From an uncultured Opitutaceae bacterium (lineage in GTDB: Bacteria; Verrucomicrobiota; Verrucomicrobiia; Opitutales; Opitutaceae), in assembly GCA_937958045.1 (NCBI GenBank), contig CALFXL010000061.1:1-52157 (forward strand): DNA of 52,157 bases, in the 5' to 3' direction. Each line of letters starts with the position of its first letter. The first letter of the stretch is position 1. This document shows positions 24,196 through 32,635 of this stretch, piece by piece. Under the pieces are notes generated by a model. The model was not told the origin of the DNA. It saw only the letters and a list, made by a program, of their open reading frames with translations, and did not search any database. Position numbers and translations under genes: made by a program.

Positions 24196-24987
24196 ATGTT
24201 TTCGGCAAAACGCCTTCTCTTCTTCACGCTCGTCATGACATCGCCGGGCATCGTCTCCGCGTCAGAAAAGCCCGCCGCGATTTCCCCGGCCGCATACGCC
24301 GGCGCGGCCGAGCAATCGCCGGAGGTCGTCATCCTGCTGCATGGACTCGGCCTGAATCGCTTCGCGATGGCGCGGCTCGCGTGCGGTCTGCGTCGCGACG
24401 GTTATCGCGTGATCAATCTTTCCTACGACTCGCGCCGCATACCGCTGGAGACACTCGCGACCGAGTGGTTGCCCGACGTACTCCGTATTCACGAAACGGA
24501 TACCGCGCCGTGCGTTCATTTTGTCACGCATTCGATGGGCGGGATTTTGCTGCGGCTTCATCTGCGCGATCAACGTCCGGCCAATCTCGGCCGAATCGTG
24601 ATGATCGCTCCGCCCAACCAAGGCAGCGAAGTCGCCGACAAACTTCGCGAAAATCCATTCTTCCGGTTCTTCACCGGCGTGAACGGCTGCCGGCTTGGCA
24701 CCAGTCCGGAGTCGTTGCCGCGCCAGCTCGGACCTTTGCATGCCGATCTCGGCATCATCGCCGGAAATCGTTCGTTGAATCCGCTTTTCTCCGCGTGGAT
24801 CGGCCGCCCCAACGACGGCAAAGTCGCGATCGACAGCACCCGCCTCGAAGGCATGCGCGACCATCGCGTTTTCCCGATCTCGCACACCTGGCTCCAATAC
24901 CGCCGCCCGGTGATCAACGCAGTCAGCACCTACCTCCGCGACGGTCATTTCACGCCCAACCCGCCAACAACCACCACCGTTCGCTGA
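24196..24987 (+). CDS. Exported alpha/beta-hydrolase, lipase/esterase-like
   Basis: The 263-residue protein has a signal peptide (to about IVSAS). An alpha/beta-hydrolase fold follows with the oxyanion segment VILLHGLGLN and the nucleophile elbow FVTHSMGGIL (catalytic Ser). MIAPPNQGSEVADKL resembles lipases related to the LipA/EstA group. The candidate acid and histidine lie in DSTRLEGM and DHRVFPISHTWL near the C-terminus. It would hydrolyse an ester in the periplasm. It is divergent from the ABC operon; the 219-base gap between them holds the ABC promoter and nothing else I recognise. It is followed directly by the heptad repeat and the A/B protein array. Confidence 0.88.
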   Translation: MFSAKRLLFFTLVMTSPGIVSASEKPAAISPAAYAGAAEQSPEVVILLHGLGLNRFAMARLACGLRRDGYRVINLSYDSRRIPLETLATEWLPDVLRIHETDTAPCVHFVTHSMGGILLRLHLRDQRPANLGRIVMIAPPNQGSEVADKLRENPFFRFFTGVNGCRLGTSPESLPRQLGPLHADLGIIAGNRSLNPLFSAWIGRPNDGKVAIDSTRLEGMRDHRVFPISHTWLQYRRPVINAVSTYLRDGHFTPNPPTTTTVR

Positions 24988-24994
24988 TCACTGG

Positions 24995-25045
24995 TTCATT
25001 GGTCACTGATCATTCGTCATTCGGATCTCGCCCTTCGGATTTCCC
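24995..25045 (+). repeat. Heptad leader repeat before the truncated A-type gene
   Basis: Units TTCATTG, GTCACTG, ATCATTC, GTCATTC, GGATCTC, GCCCTTC and GGATTTC follow in 7-base steps to the ATG at 25046. The sequence is clearly related to the leader at 25219-25276. No Shine-Dalgarno site is present. Confidence 0.65.
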
Positions 25046-25213
25046 ATGAAGCCCCTCGCGCTCGTGCTCGCCCTCTCGCTCGTCGCCAACGGCATCTTCG
25101 CCGTCCGCGAGCACCGCGCTGCACGCGCGCAGTCTGACGCCGGCGGCCCACTTTTTTCGTCCAACACGTCGGCTGCGACCACCGCCAACGCGACCAGCTC
25201 CGCTGATCAATGA
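25046..25213 (+). pseudogene. Truncated A-type array protein (signal segment and linker only)
   Basis: This 55-residue frame starts MKPLALVLALSLVANGIFAV, nearly the same as the N-termini of the full-length proteins at 25277 (MKPLLLLLALSLIANALL) and 27746. After an alanine/threonine/serine-rich linker it ends at TGA. The whole helical body (about 350 residues) is missing. It has its own heptad leader. It is best read as a remnant of a third cassette or of an incomplete duplication. It could still yield a short exported peptide. Confidence 0.65.
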
Positions 25214-25218
25214 CCTCA

Positions 25219-25276
25219 CTCATTGGTCACCGATCATTCGTCATTCGGATTTCTGCCCTCGCCCTTCGCTCTCCCC
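25219..25276 (+). repeat. Heptad leader repeat before A1
   Basis: Eight units (CTCATTG, GTCACCG, ATCATTC, GTCATTC, GGATTTC, TGCCCTC, GCCCTTC, GCTCTCC) in strict 7-base steps, then CC and the ATG at 25277. It is a close relative of the leader at 24995-25045. Confidence 0.65.
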
Positions 25277-26497
25277 ATGAAGCCTCTCCTGCTCCTGCTC
25301 GCGCTTTCGCTGATCGCGAACGCCCTCCTCATCGCCACACGCGCCAAGCCCCCGCACGTCGTAGACATTTCACCTCTACAGGCGACATCGACGACGGATG
25401 CGTCCGAGAAACCGAGCCGGCCCGCGCAATCGTCCCCGCCATACGACGGCCCGTACGCAGAAGCGTGGAAAAAACTCGCCGCGGGCGATGCGTCGATTGT
25501 CTCGCGACTACGCGATGCCGGTTGGCCGGAGGATGTCGTCCGCGATATCGTGCTCGCCGCCGTTCAAGATGCTTTCCGCGATCGTTTTCTCGCGTTTTGG
25601 CAACACGACGCCACGCCCGACGAGTACTGGCGCAACAGTTCATTGTCGCGCAGTGAGTCCATCGAACGCCGTCGCGCTAATCACGCCCTCAATCAGGAGA
25701 TGCACGCGCGCATTAAAGCGCTGCTCGGGCCCGACTTCGTCCCCGAGCGGAATTGGGAAGCGCTCGGATTTGCCAATCTTCCTCCCGCCAAAGCAGAAGC
25801 GATTCGCCTCATTGATGAGGACTACCGGGAGCTCACGAGCGAGGTGGAGCACTACGACTACGACACCGCGATCTTGCTGCCGGAGGATCGTGAGACGCTC
25901 GCCTATCTCGCAAAGGAACGCGTCGCCGACATCACCGCGATCCTCTCGCCGTCGGAGTTTTTGGAGTACGAAATCAGACACTCCCCGGCCGCACGGATGC
26001 TGCGCAGCTCCCTCGCCGGATTTCGCCCGACCGAGGAGGAATTCCGTGCGATTTTCCCGCTTCAAAAAGCCGCGCTCGAAAGGGCCGGCCTCGCGGGCTC
26101 ACCACAATCCTCCGACGAAAACGAACGCCTCCGCGCCGCCCAATCCGAGATGGACGAGGCCGTCAAAGCGCTGCTCACGCCCGAGCGTTACGACGACTAC
26201 GTGCGCGCCAAGGACTACGACTACACGCGCCTCATCGCGCTCACGGAGCGCCTGCAGTTGCCCCCCGCCGCCGCGAATGCGGCGCACGCCGTGAAGACCG
26301 ATGTCGAAAAACGCGCGCGCGCCCTCCGCCCCGTGCCCGGCCCCGATGCCGCGAAGAATTTCGCCGCGGCCCGTGCCGCACTCGCCGCCGAAACCCAGCA
26401 TCGCCTCGTCGAGATCCTCGGAGAACGGGGACTCGAGGCCTACAAAGCCAACGGCGCTTACTGGCTCAACAATCTCGCCCCCAACTCCGCCCGATGA
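25277..26497 (+). CDS. Uncharacterised exported helical protein, array type A (A1)
   Basis: The 406-residue protein has an N-terminal hydrophobic helix (MKPLLLLLALSLIANALLIA) that is either a signal peptide or a membrane anchor, then a Ser/Pro-rich linker to about 60. The rest is predicted helical and shares landmarks with the three following proteins: RLRDAGWPEDVVRDIV, LPPAKAEAIRLIDEDYREL, LLPEDRETLAYL and LSPSEFLEYEIRHS. Three later short units share an L-[STG]-x-E-(4)-Y core (ILSPSEFLEY, LLTPERYDDY, ILGERGLEAY), reminiscent of LTPEQ motifs in periplasmic Spy/CpxP-type proteins. It is closest to the protein at 27746. No enzymatic motif is seen. Function is unknown. It overlaps the next gene by 4 bases. 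Confidence 0.8.
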   Translation: MKPLLLLLALSLIANALLIATRAKPPHVVDISPLQATSTTDASEKPSRPAQSSPPYDGPYAEAWKKLAAGDASIVSRLRDAGWPEDVVRDIVLAAVQDAFRDRFLAFWQHDATPDEYWRNSSLSRSESIERRRANHALNQEMHARIKALLGPDFVPERNWEALGFANLPPAKAEAIRLIDEDYRELTSEVEHYDYDTAILLPEDRETLAYLAKERVADITAILSPSEFLEYEIRHSPAARMLRSSLAGFRPTEEEFRAIFPLQKAALERAGLAGSPQSSDENERLRAAQSEMDEAVKALLTPERYDDYVRAKDYDYTRLIALTERLQLPPAAANAAHAVKTDVEKRARALRPVPGPDAAKNFAAARAALAAETQHRLVEILGERGLEAYKANGAYWLNNLAPNSAR

Positions 26498-27690
26498 AAG
26501 CACTGCTCATCCTCCTGCTCGGCGTTTCCCTCGTCGCCAATATCGCCTTGTTTGCCCGTCGCAGTGCGTCCGGCGCCGCGACCGCCAACACGCAGACCAC
26601 TCGCGCCGACGCATCCGCAAAAGGACCCATCCCGGTCCCGGAGTTTTCCACCGACACGTGGGCTCTCGCCACCGCAGGCGACCCGGCTGCGACCGAGCGA
26701 TTCCGCCAGCTCGGCCTGCCCGACTCGATCATCCGCGCATTGATCGTCCGCCAGATCGACCTGCGTTTCCGCGATCGCGAACAAGCGCTGCGCGCACATG
26801 AGCGCGATGCGTTTTGGCGGCGCGATTTTCCCTACTACGCCAATCGCTCCGTCGACCCGCTCGCGGCTCTCGACCTTCGTCGCGAAAAAAGTGCCGAGAA
26901 AAAGCGTCTCCTCGCAGACCTGCCTGATCCGGAGGCGGAAAGGGTGAACGCACGGTTGTCGTTTCTATCTCCGGAAAAACGCGAAGCATTCCGCGCCGTC
27001 CGCGAAGACTACGACGCGATGCGCCAGGCCATCCGGTCACCCGACGGCATTGTTCTTCCCGAAGAACGCGAGAAACTCGCTTTTCTCGAGAAACAAGAGC
27101 GCGCGGATCTCGAAGCACTCTTGTCGCCAGATGAGCTCGCCGCGTACGAACTCCGCCACTCCAACACCGCCCGCCAGCTCCGGTATCAACTCAGGGGCTT
27201 CGACGCCACGGAGGATGAGTACAAAGCGATCTATAGGATGCAGCGAGAGTACTTGCAGCAACACGCGCCGGAAGCCGGCACGAACATCATCTACGCGAGG
27301 CTGCCAGGGCCCGCCGCCGCGCGCGAAAAGTTTCAAACCGAGCTCAAAGCCACACTCGGCGAAGAGCGCTACTCCGCGTACGAGCGCGCGCAGGACCAGG
27401 AATTTCGTACCCTCGCCGCGATCACGTCGCGACTCGATCTGCCACCCGAAAAAGCCATCGAAGCGCACGCGCTCAAAACGGCCCTCGAAAGAAAAGCACG
27501 CGAGTTCCGCCCAGTCCCCGGCATCTCCGCGCGGGAACAACAGGAAGCTTATCTGGCCGCGATCGCCGAAGAGGCGGAAGCCAGCTTCACCGCCATTCTC
27601 GGGGAGAAAGGTTACGCCGCCTACAAAGAATACGGCCAACTCCCGCGCCGCCTCGAAGCCTCCCGCCGTACTCCAAACGCCCAGCGCTGA
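26494..27690 (+). CDS. Uncharacterised exported helical protein, array type B (B1)
   Basis: The 398-residue protein begins MKALLILLLGVSLVANIALFARR and has the same layout as A1: a hydrophobic N-terminal helix, an Ala/Thr-rich linker and a charged helical body. RFRQLGLPDSIIRALIVRQI corresponds to the GWP-type motif of A1. RLSFLSPEKREAFRAVREDY is shared with the protein at 28983 and separates the B type from the A type. Later repeats are LLSPDELAAYELRHS, TLGEERYSAYERAQD and ILGEKGYAAYKEYG. Its start overlaps the A1 stop (ATGA), so A1 and B1 are translated together and may act as a pair. Function is unknown. Confidence 0.8.
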   Translation: MKALLILLLGVSLVANIALFARRSASGAATANTQTTRADASAKGPIPVPEFSTDTWALATAGDPAATERFRQLGLPDSIIRALIVRQIDLRFRDREQALRAHERDAFWRRDFPYYANRSVDPLAALDLRREKSAEKKRLLADLPDPEAERVNARLSFLSPEKREAFRAVREDYDAMRQAIRSPDGIVLPEEREKLAFLEKQERADLEALLSPDELAAYELRHSNTARQLRYQLRGFDATEDEYKAIYRMQREYLQQHAPEAGTNIIYARLPGPAAAREKFQTELKATLGEERYSAYERAQDQEFRTLAAITSRLDLPPEKAIEAHALKTALERKAREFRPVPGISAREQQEAYLAAIAEEAEASFTAILGEKGYAAYKEYGQLPRRLEASRRTPNAQR

Positions 27691-27696
27691 CCCTCC

Positions 27697-27745
27697 GTCA
27701 TTGGTCATTGGCCATTCGTCATTCCGCCTTCGTCATTCGAATTTC
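27697..27745 (+). repeat. Heptad leader repeat before A2
   Basis: Seven exact 7-base steps (GTCATTG, GTCATTG, GCCATTC, GTCATTC, CGCCTTC, GTCATTC, GAATTTC) begin 7 bases after the B1 stop codon and end exactly at the ATG at 27746. This is the most regular of the heptad arrays. Confidence 0.7.
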
Positions 27746-28969
27746 ATGAAGCCGCTCCTTCTCCTCCTCGCTCTCTCGCTCGCCGCAAACGCCGCGCTCT
27801 TTCTGCGGGGTTCCTCGACGAATGCTCCGCCCGACAAGCCCGCTGACATCAACGCCGCGACCTCCGGCGCGCCGAGGTCTTCCGCCGCGTCCGCAGCAGA
27901 CGCGCAGGCGGCACTGTGGCGGCAAATCGACGCCGGCGATCCGTCTGCGATCGAACAACTCCGCGCCGCCGGCTGGCCGCCCGAAGCGATCGCATCGGCC
28001 GTCCGCGCGCATTTACATCTTCGGCTTCGCGCCGAAATAAAAAGCCGCTGGCCCGACGCTGACCAAGACAACTACTGGTCCTCGCAAGCCATGTTTGGAG
28101 GCCCGACCGAACAGCGGAAGCTGCAGCATGAGCTGTGGAAGAAGTATGAAGCCACGCTCACAAAACTTCTCGGTCCTCAAGCCTCCTTCCAGGACGACAA
28201 CTGGCGGGACCTTCGTTTCTCCGATCTGCCGCCTGAGAAAGCGAACGTCGTTCGCGCGATCGAGGACGATTACAGGCTTCTGCTTTCGGAAGCACGCGGT
28301 AGCTTCGATCCGGACGGAAACAATCTTGTCTTGCCGGAGGACATCGAAAAATTGCGATTCCTCGAAAAAGAACGGCGAGCCGACCTCGCACGTGCCCTCA
28401 CGCCCGAGGAGCTTTTCGAATACGAGTTACGGTCAACGGACGCCGCCAACGGCATTCGGTTCCGGCTCGATGCATTCGATCCGAGCGAGGAGGAATTTCG
28501 CGCGATCTTCCGCATCGTGCAGGAAACCTCCGCGCGACGCGGCCGCGTAGAAGTCTACGGTTCGGTTCCTCCCGACGAGCAAGCGCTGCAGAAACAAGTG
28601 CAGGCCGAAATCGAAGCGCAGCTTCAGCAACAGCTCTCTCCCGAACGCTACGCCGACTATAAACGCGCACAGGATTTCGATTACCGCGCCCTCCACGAAC
28701 TCGGGAAACATTTCGATCTGCCGATGTCCGCGGTACGCGCGGCTCACGATGTGAAACTCACCTCCGAGCAACGCATCGCGCAGCTTAGAAAAAATCCGCC
28801 CAAAGATCCCGACGAGATGCGTGTCGCCCTCACGGAGATCGTCGACGAAGCCGAAGTTCAGGTGAACGCCGCCCTCGGTGAGCGCGCATACGAGATCTAC
28901 GCGCAGAATTACACCTTTCTCGCCAATCTTCGCCGCTCGATCCCGCAGGCCAAGTCCACCAACCGATAA
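27746..28969 (+). CDS. Uncharacterised exported helical protein, array type A (A2)
   Basis: The 407-residue protein starts MKPLLLLLALSLAANAALFL and is most like A1. QLRAAGWPPEAIASAV matches the A1 GWP motif. DDNWRDLRFSDLPPEKANVV matches ERNWEALGFANLPPAKAEAI of A1. Repeat units are ALTPEELFEYELRST, QLSPERYADYKRAQD and ALGERAYEIYAQN. It opens the second A-B cassette and has its own heptad leader. The frame is open upstream, but that extension overlaps B1 out of frame and has no family support. Function is unknown. Confidence 0.8.
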   Translation: MKPLLLLLALSLAANAALFLRGSSTNAPPDKPADINAATSGAPRSSAASAADAQAALWRQIDAGDPSAIEQLRAAGWPPEAIASAVRAHLHLRLRAEIKSRWPDADQDNYWSSQAMFGGPTEQRKLQHELWKKYEATLTKLLGPQASFQDDNWRDLRFSDLPPEKANVVRAIEDDYRLLLSEARGSFDPDGNNLVLPEDIEKLRFLEKERRADLARALTPEELFEYELRSTDAANGIRFRLDAFDPSEEEFRAIFRIVQETSARRGRVEVYGSVPPDEQALQKQVQAEIEAQLQQQLSPERYADYKRAQDFDYRALHELGKHFDLPMSAVRAAHDVKLTSEQRIAQLRKNPPKDPDEMRVALTEIVDEAEVQVNAALGERAYEIYAQNYTFLANLRRSIPQAKSTNR

Positions 28970-28982
28970 GCCGCCGCACCTC

Positions 28983-30194
28983 ATGAAACCAATTCTTGTC
29001 CTCCTCCTCGCCGCCTCCATCGCGGCCAACGCGTGGCTTCTTCTCGATTCCGACAACGCGGCCAATCAGGTCACCGCGGCATCGACCGACCAAACATCTT
29101 CTTCGCCAAACGGCGCACCGGCGCTTTCGCCGGAGCTGTGGACGCTTGTCCAATCGGGCGGCACCTCCTCCGCCAAGCGTCTGCGTGCTCTCGGACTCCC
29201 GGAACACATCGTGCGTGCGCTCATTCGCGAAGAGGTCAACAAACGCTATCGCGAACGCGAAAAGGCGCTCTATACGCGAGCCGAATCTCGGTATTGGATG
29301 TTTGGATACAGCCCGTATCTGCATTTTCCTTCCGATTCCGCCGCCGCGCTCGATCTGAATCGGGAAAAGGAGGCCGAGCTCAAGCGCCTCCTCGGTGACG
29401 ACTGGTACGACGATCGTCACGAATGGTTCGATCGACGCTATGGCTTCCTCTCGCCGGAGAAACGCACCCAGCTTCGTCTCATCGAAGAAGACTACGATGC
29501 CTTGGAAACGCAGGAACGTCGCCTTCCGGTGATACGACTTCCCGGAGAGCGTGAGAAACAGCGTTTTCTCCAAGAACAAAAACGCGCGGACATCGTCGCG
29601 CTGCTGACGCCGGAAGAACTCGAGCAATACGATCTCCGCCACTCGTCCACCTCTCGCAGTCTTGTCTGGAACCTCGCTTACTTCGAACCAACGGAGGCAG
29701 AGTTTAAGGCGATATACGCGCTCCATAAATCCGTCGACGACCAATATCCCGATTCCGGATCGCTCACGCCGGAACTCGTCCGCGCCCGAAACGGGGCCCG
29801 TCGGCAACTCGACCCGCAAATCAAGGAGGTCCTCGGCGAGGAACGTTACGCCGAATACAAGCGCTCGCAGGACAGCGATTATGGGCTGCTTCGTCAGCTC
29901 AACGTCCGCCTCGACGTCCCGATCGCCAACGTCACCGAGGCCTACGAGCTGAAAAACTCTCTCGAGAAGCGACTGCGCGAATTCCAACCAACGCCGGGTT
30001 CCGACGCGAAACAGGAGCGCCTCGAATTCCAGAAAACGCTCACCGCCCAAGCCGAGGCGGAGTTCACCCGTTTGCTCGGCGAAAAAGGTTTCTCCGCGAC
30101 ACGCGGGCGCTTGTTGCGACGTATCCAGCCACTCACTACAAACAACAACGAGACCGGCGTCAGCCCCGGCGCGGGGGCTTTCCGTTTGCGTTAA
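28983..30194 (+). CDS. Uncharacterised exported helical protein, array type B (B2)
   Basis: The 403-residue protein starts MKPILVLLLAASIAANAWLLL. It shares with B1 the motif RRYGFLSPEKRTQLRLIEEDY and AALDLNREKEAELKRLL (B1: AALDLRREKSAEKKRLL). Repeat units are LLTPEELEQYDLRHS, VLGEERYAEYKRSQD and LLGEKGFSA. The last unit lacks the usual tyrosine and the C-terminus diverges into a basic, low-complexity tail, part of which is encoded by a terminator-like hairpin (30162-30183). Only 13 bases separate it from A2, so the second cassette is also an operon. Function is unknown. Confidence 0.8.
   Translation: MKPILVLLLAASIAANAWLLLDSDNAANQVTAASTDQTSSSPNGAPALSPELWTLVQSGGTSSAKRLRALGLPEHIVRALIREEVNKRYREREKALYTRAESRYWMFGYSPYLHFPSDSAAALDLNREKEAELKRLLGDDWYDDRHEWFDRRYGFLSPEKRTQLRLIEEDYDALETQERRLPVIRLPGEREKQRFLQEQKRADIVALLTPEELEQYDLRHSSTSRSLVWNLAYFEPTEAEFKAIYALHKSVDDQYPDSGSLTPELVRARNGARRQLDPQIKEVLGEERYAEYKRSQDSDYGLLRQLNVRLDVPIANVTEAYELKNSLEKRLREFQPTPGSDAKQERLEFQKTLTAQAEAEFTRLLGEKGFSATRGRLLRRIQPLTTNNNETGVSPGAGAFRLR
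30162..30183 (+). terminator. Terminator-like hairpin inside the 3' end of B2
   Basis: AGCCCC pairs with GGGGCT around GGCGCG-type loop sequence and is followed by TTTCC. It lies within the last codons of B2. Its position suggests that the B2 frame was extended through an older 3' untranslated region. Confidence 0.35.
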
Positions 30195-30213
30195 CCCCGA
30201 AATCTTCTCCGCC

Positions 30214-30279
30214 ATGAAACTCACGTCCGCGCTCTTCACCGCGTCGCTTGCGCTCAACGCCACTCGCTCGGTCTCGTGA
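30214..30279 (+). pseudogene. Remnant of an array-protein N-terminus
   Basis: A 21-codon frame, MKLTSALFTASLALNATRSVS, begins 19 bases after B2. Its pattern (Met-Lys, hydrophobic run, SLALNA) mirrors the start of the array proteins (LSLAANA, ASIAANA), then stops. It is probably the 5' end of a lost copy. The short length makes chance resemblance possible. Confidence 0.35.
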
Positions 30280-30323
30280 TCTTCTCGCGCCTCAAACGCG
30301 TTGAGCGATTCGCCGCCACGCGC

Positions 30324-30788
30324 TCACACCGGCGCGAGCGCGATCACCAAACCCACCACTGCGCCATACGCGACGTGACCGAGAAAATGCGTCAGGGCGA
30401 CCGACACGCCCGCGCGTCGAAACTCCTCCAATGGGTGTTGATCCGCCACGACCCAACATAGCGCGAGGCTCACCACCAATCCGTGGAACACGCCAAAACC
30501 TGCGCCCGCGAAAAGTCCTTCCGGCCACGCCGCCAATGACAGCCCGATCAACAGCACGGTGTAGATCTGCCCAAACACGATCGCGGACAATACGTGTAAA
30601 ACCAGCCCCACCGAAAACGCCGTGGCGCGCGTCTTGGTGAATAAACTTCCTACCGCCACAATCATGTCGCCGCGCGCCCAGCCGGTGCGCGCCACCAGTT
30701 TCATCACCGCCGTCATCGCCAGTGCGCCACACAGCCCGGCCAGCGCCGCATACACCAGAAACGTCGCAATCGTACTCGCAGGATTCAT
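30324..30788 (-). CDS. Small integral membrane protein, unknown function
   Basis: The 154-residue protein is almost entirely hydrophobic with about four helices: TIATFLVYAALAGLCGALAM, FSVGLVLHVLSAIVFGQIYT, GLFAGAGFGVFHGLVVSLAL and THFLGHVAYGAVVGLVIAL. The first helix holds GALAMTAVM, a pattern seen in small membrane proteins such as the DUF2938 or DUF6789 groups, but I cannot assign a family. The ATG at 30788 (MNPASTI) is chosen over upstream in-frame codons that would run through repeat sequence. It is convergent with the A/B array and divergent from the phosphotransferase gene. Confidence 0.7.
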   Translation of the reverse strand: MNPASTIATFLVYAALAGLCGALAMTAVMKLVARTGWARGDMIVAVGSLFTKTRATAFSVGLVLHVLSAIVFGQIYTVLLIGLSLAAWPEGLFAGAGFGVFHGLVVSLALCWVVADQHPLEEFRRAGVSVALTHFLGHVAYGAVVGLVIALAPV

Positions 30789-30926
30789 CGCCTTGTCGAT
30801 TTGAGGTTGAGGATCAGGCCAGCCGCTTGATCGGCGACCGCGAAGCAATGCGCGCAGCATAACCACCTCGCACCAAAACGCATCACACCAAGCGATTTTG
30901 TCCGCGGTCCGGTTGCGAACCGCATT

Positions 30927-31070
30927 TTCACCGCGGAGGCACAGAGGCCGCGGAGAACGGTCCGATGAAAACCCGGTGCTTCGATGCAGCACAGCGTATC
31001 AAGCCATCCCCGCCCTCTGCATGAAACAACCGTACGCCTTCTCTCCGCGTCCTTCGCGCCTCCGCGGTGA
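30927..31070. repeat. Inverted-repeat element with CCGCGGAGGC arms
   Basis: The left arm TTCACCGCGGAGGC...GCGGAGAA (30927-30957) is matched in inverted orientation by CTCTCCGCG...GCCTCCGCGGTGA (31041-31070), with about 83 bases between. A related half-arm lies at 46653-46675. The element fills much of the 362-base gap between the membrane protein and the phosphotransferase gene; no gene is seen there. Confidence 0.55.
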
Positions 31071-31150
31071 GTCTTTCCGTCCGGCTTTCCTCCAAAACTT
31101 TTCTGCCCCGCGTCCTCGACACAACCGCATCCCGCTCTCTTTTTCACGCC

Positions 31151-32635
31151 ATGGCCACGCCGAGCCCAGTTCGTCCGCTCTCCAAAAAAATCTATGAAGC
31201 GCGCGCGGCCCGTTTGCGCGAACAGCTCGTGCAACTTCAAGTGCAGCTCAAGGACTCGCCGTTTAAAATCCTTCTGCTCATCGCGGGCATCGAAGGAGCG
31301 GGCTCCGGCGATCTCATCAATACCCTGGGCGGCTGGTTCGACCCGCGCGGTGTCGAGACGTTTGCCTTGCGCGAACCGTCCGAGGAGGAACGCGAGCGTC
31401 CTTTCCTCTGGCGTTTCTGGCGCAGCCTGCCGTCCTACGGACGCATCGGCGTCTACACCGGCTCGTGGTACACGGAAACGCTTCGCGCCAAAATCAAGAA
31501 AGACGTCTCGCTGCGTGAACTGAAACCGCAGCTCGAGCACATCCGCCATTTCGAGAAACTCCACGCGGACAACGGCACGCTCATCATCAAGATCTGGCTG
31601 CACCTTTCCAAAGCCGACCAAGGCCGTCGTCTCCGCGCACTCGCGAAAGACCCCGCGACCGCCTGGCGGGTCACGCCGCAACATTGGGAACACCATCGAC
31701 ACTACAAACGCCTCGATCGTCTCGCCAAAACCATCCGCAAAACCACGCACACGCCTTATGCTCCGTGGTTCGTGGTCGATTCGGCCGATCCCCGCACACG
31801 CGATCTCACCGTGGCGCGTCGCATTCTCACGCGTTTCCAGGCGCATGTTCGCAAACATGAGCGCCACAAAAAATCACCGCGCGCAACCGCCGCCGCGAGC
31901 GAGCCGCTGCGCGCATCGGGCCTGCGTCGTCTCCGCGCGCTTTCGCTCGATCAACATCTCTCGGCGTCCGACTACGAAACCAAACGCGAGAAGTGGCTCG
32001 GCCGTCTTCATCAACTCGTCAACGCCGCTCACGACGCGCATCGCTCGCTCATCTTTGCGTTCGAGGGCTGGGATGCCGCCGGCAAGGGCGGCGCGATCCG
32101 CCGCTTGGTGAGCGCGATCGATGTGCGCGATTATCGCGTGATCCCCATCGCCAAACCGACCGACGAAGAAAAAGCGCATCATTACCTCTGGCGTTTCTGG
32201 CGTCACATCCCGCGCGATGGTCTCGTCGCGATCTTCGATCGTTCCTGGTACGGTCGTGTCCTCGTCGAACGCCTCGAAGGTTTTGCGCGCGAAGACGAAT
32301 GGAAGCGCGCCTTCAACGAAATCAATGATTTCGAGCAGCAACTCGTCGCGCACGGTTCCATTGTATTGAAATTCTGGATGCACATCTCGCGCGACGAGCA
32401 GCTCCGACGCTTCCGCGCGCGCGAACGCACGCCCTACAAGCGCCACAAGATCAACGACGAGGACTGGCGCAATCGCCGCAAGTGGGACGACTACGAGGTC
32501 GCCGTGGGCGACATGCTCGCCCTCACCGACACCGTCGCGGCGCCGTGGCATCTCATCCCCGCCAATAACAAACGCTACGCTCGCCTCGAGATTCTCCGCG
32601 CCGCCTGCCGCCAGATCGAGTCCGCCTTGCGCTAG
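31151..32635 (+). CDS. Polyphosphate:AMP phosphotransferase (two-domain PPK2)
   Basis: The 494-residue protein contains two PPK2 domains, as in class II polyphosphate kinases that make ADP from AMP and polyphosphate. The C-terminal domain has an intact Walker A (FEGWDAAGKGGAIRRL), FDRSWYGRVLVERLEGF and the lid KRHKINDEDWRNR. In the N-terminal domain the Walker A is degenerate: GIEGAGSGDLIN has Ser in place of the lysine, so it is probably inactive, as reported for other two-domain members. The ATG at 31151 follows a non-conserved open stretch derived from the repeat at 30927-31070. The stop TAG includes the first base of a MITE-like element. It is cytoplasmic. Confidence 0.93.
   Translation: MATPSPVRPLSKKIYEARAARLREQLVQLQVQLKDSPFKILLLIAGIEGAGSGDLINTLGGWFDPRGVETFALREPSEEERERPFLWRFWRSLPSYGRIGVYTGSWYTETLRAKIKKDVSLRELKPQLEHIRHFEKLHADNGTLIIKIWLHLSKADQGRRLRALAKDPATAWRVTPQHWEHHRHYKRLDRLAKTIRKTTHTPYAPWFVVDSADPRTRDLTVARRILTRFQAHVRKHERHKKSPRATAAASEPLRASGLRRLRALSLDQHLSASDYETKREKWLGRLHQLVNAAHDAHRSLIFAFEGWDAAGKGGAIRRLVSAIDVRDYRVIPIAKPTDEEKAHHYLWRFWRHIPRDGLVAIFDRSWYGRVLVERLEGFAREDEWKRAFNEINDFEQQLVAHGSIVLKFWMHISRDEQLRRFRARERTPYKRHKINDEDWRNRRKWDDYEVAVGDMLALTDTVAAPWHLIPANNKRYARLEILRAACRQIESALR

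Noticed and set aside
24995..25276. CRISPR-like array from the repeated TCATTCG units.
   Set aside because: Units are 7 bases without spacers, and no cas genes are present.
30050..30194. Frameshift in the C-terminus of B2.
   Set aside because: The other frames do not restore the family C-terminus or end earlier, so simple divergence or 3' extension is more likely.
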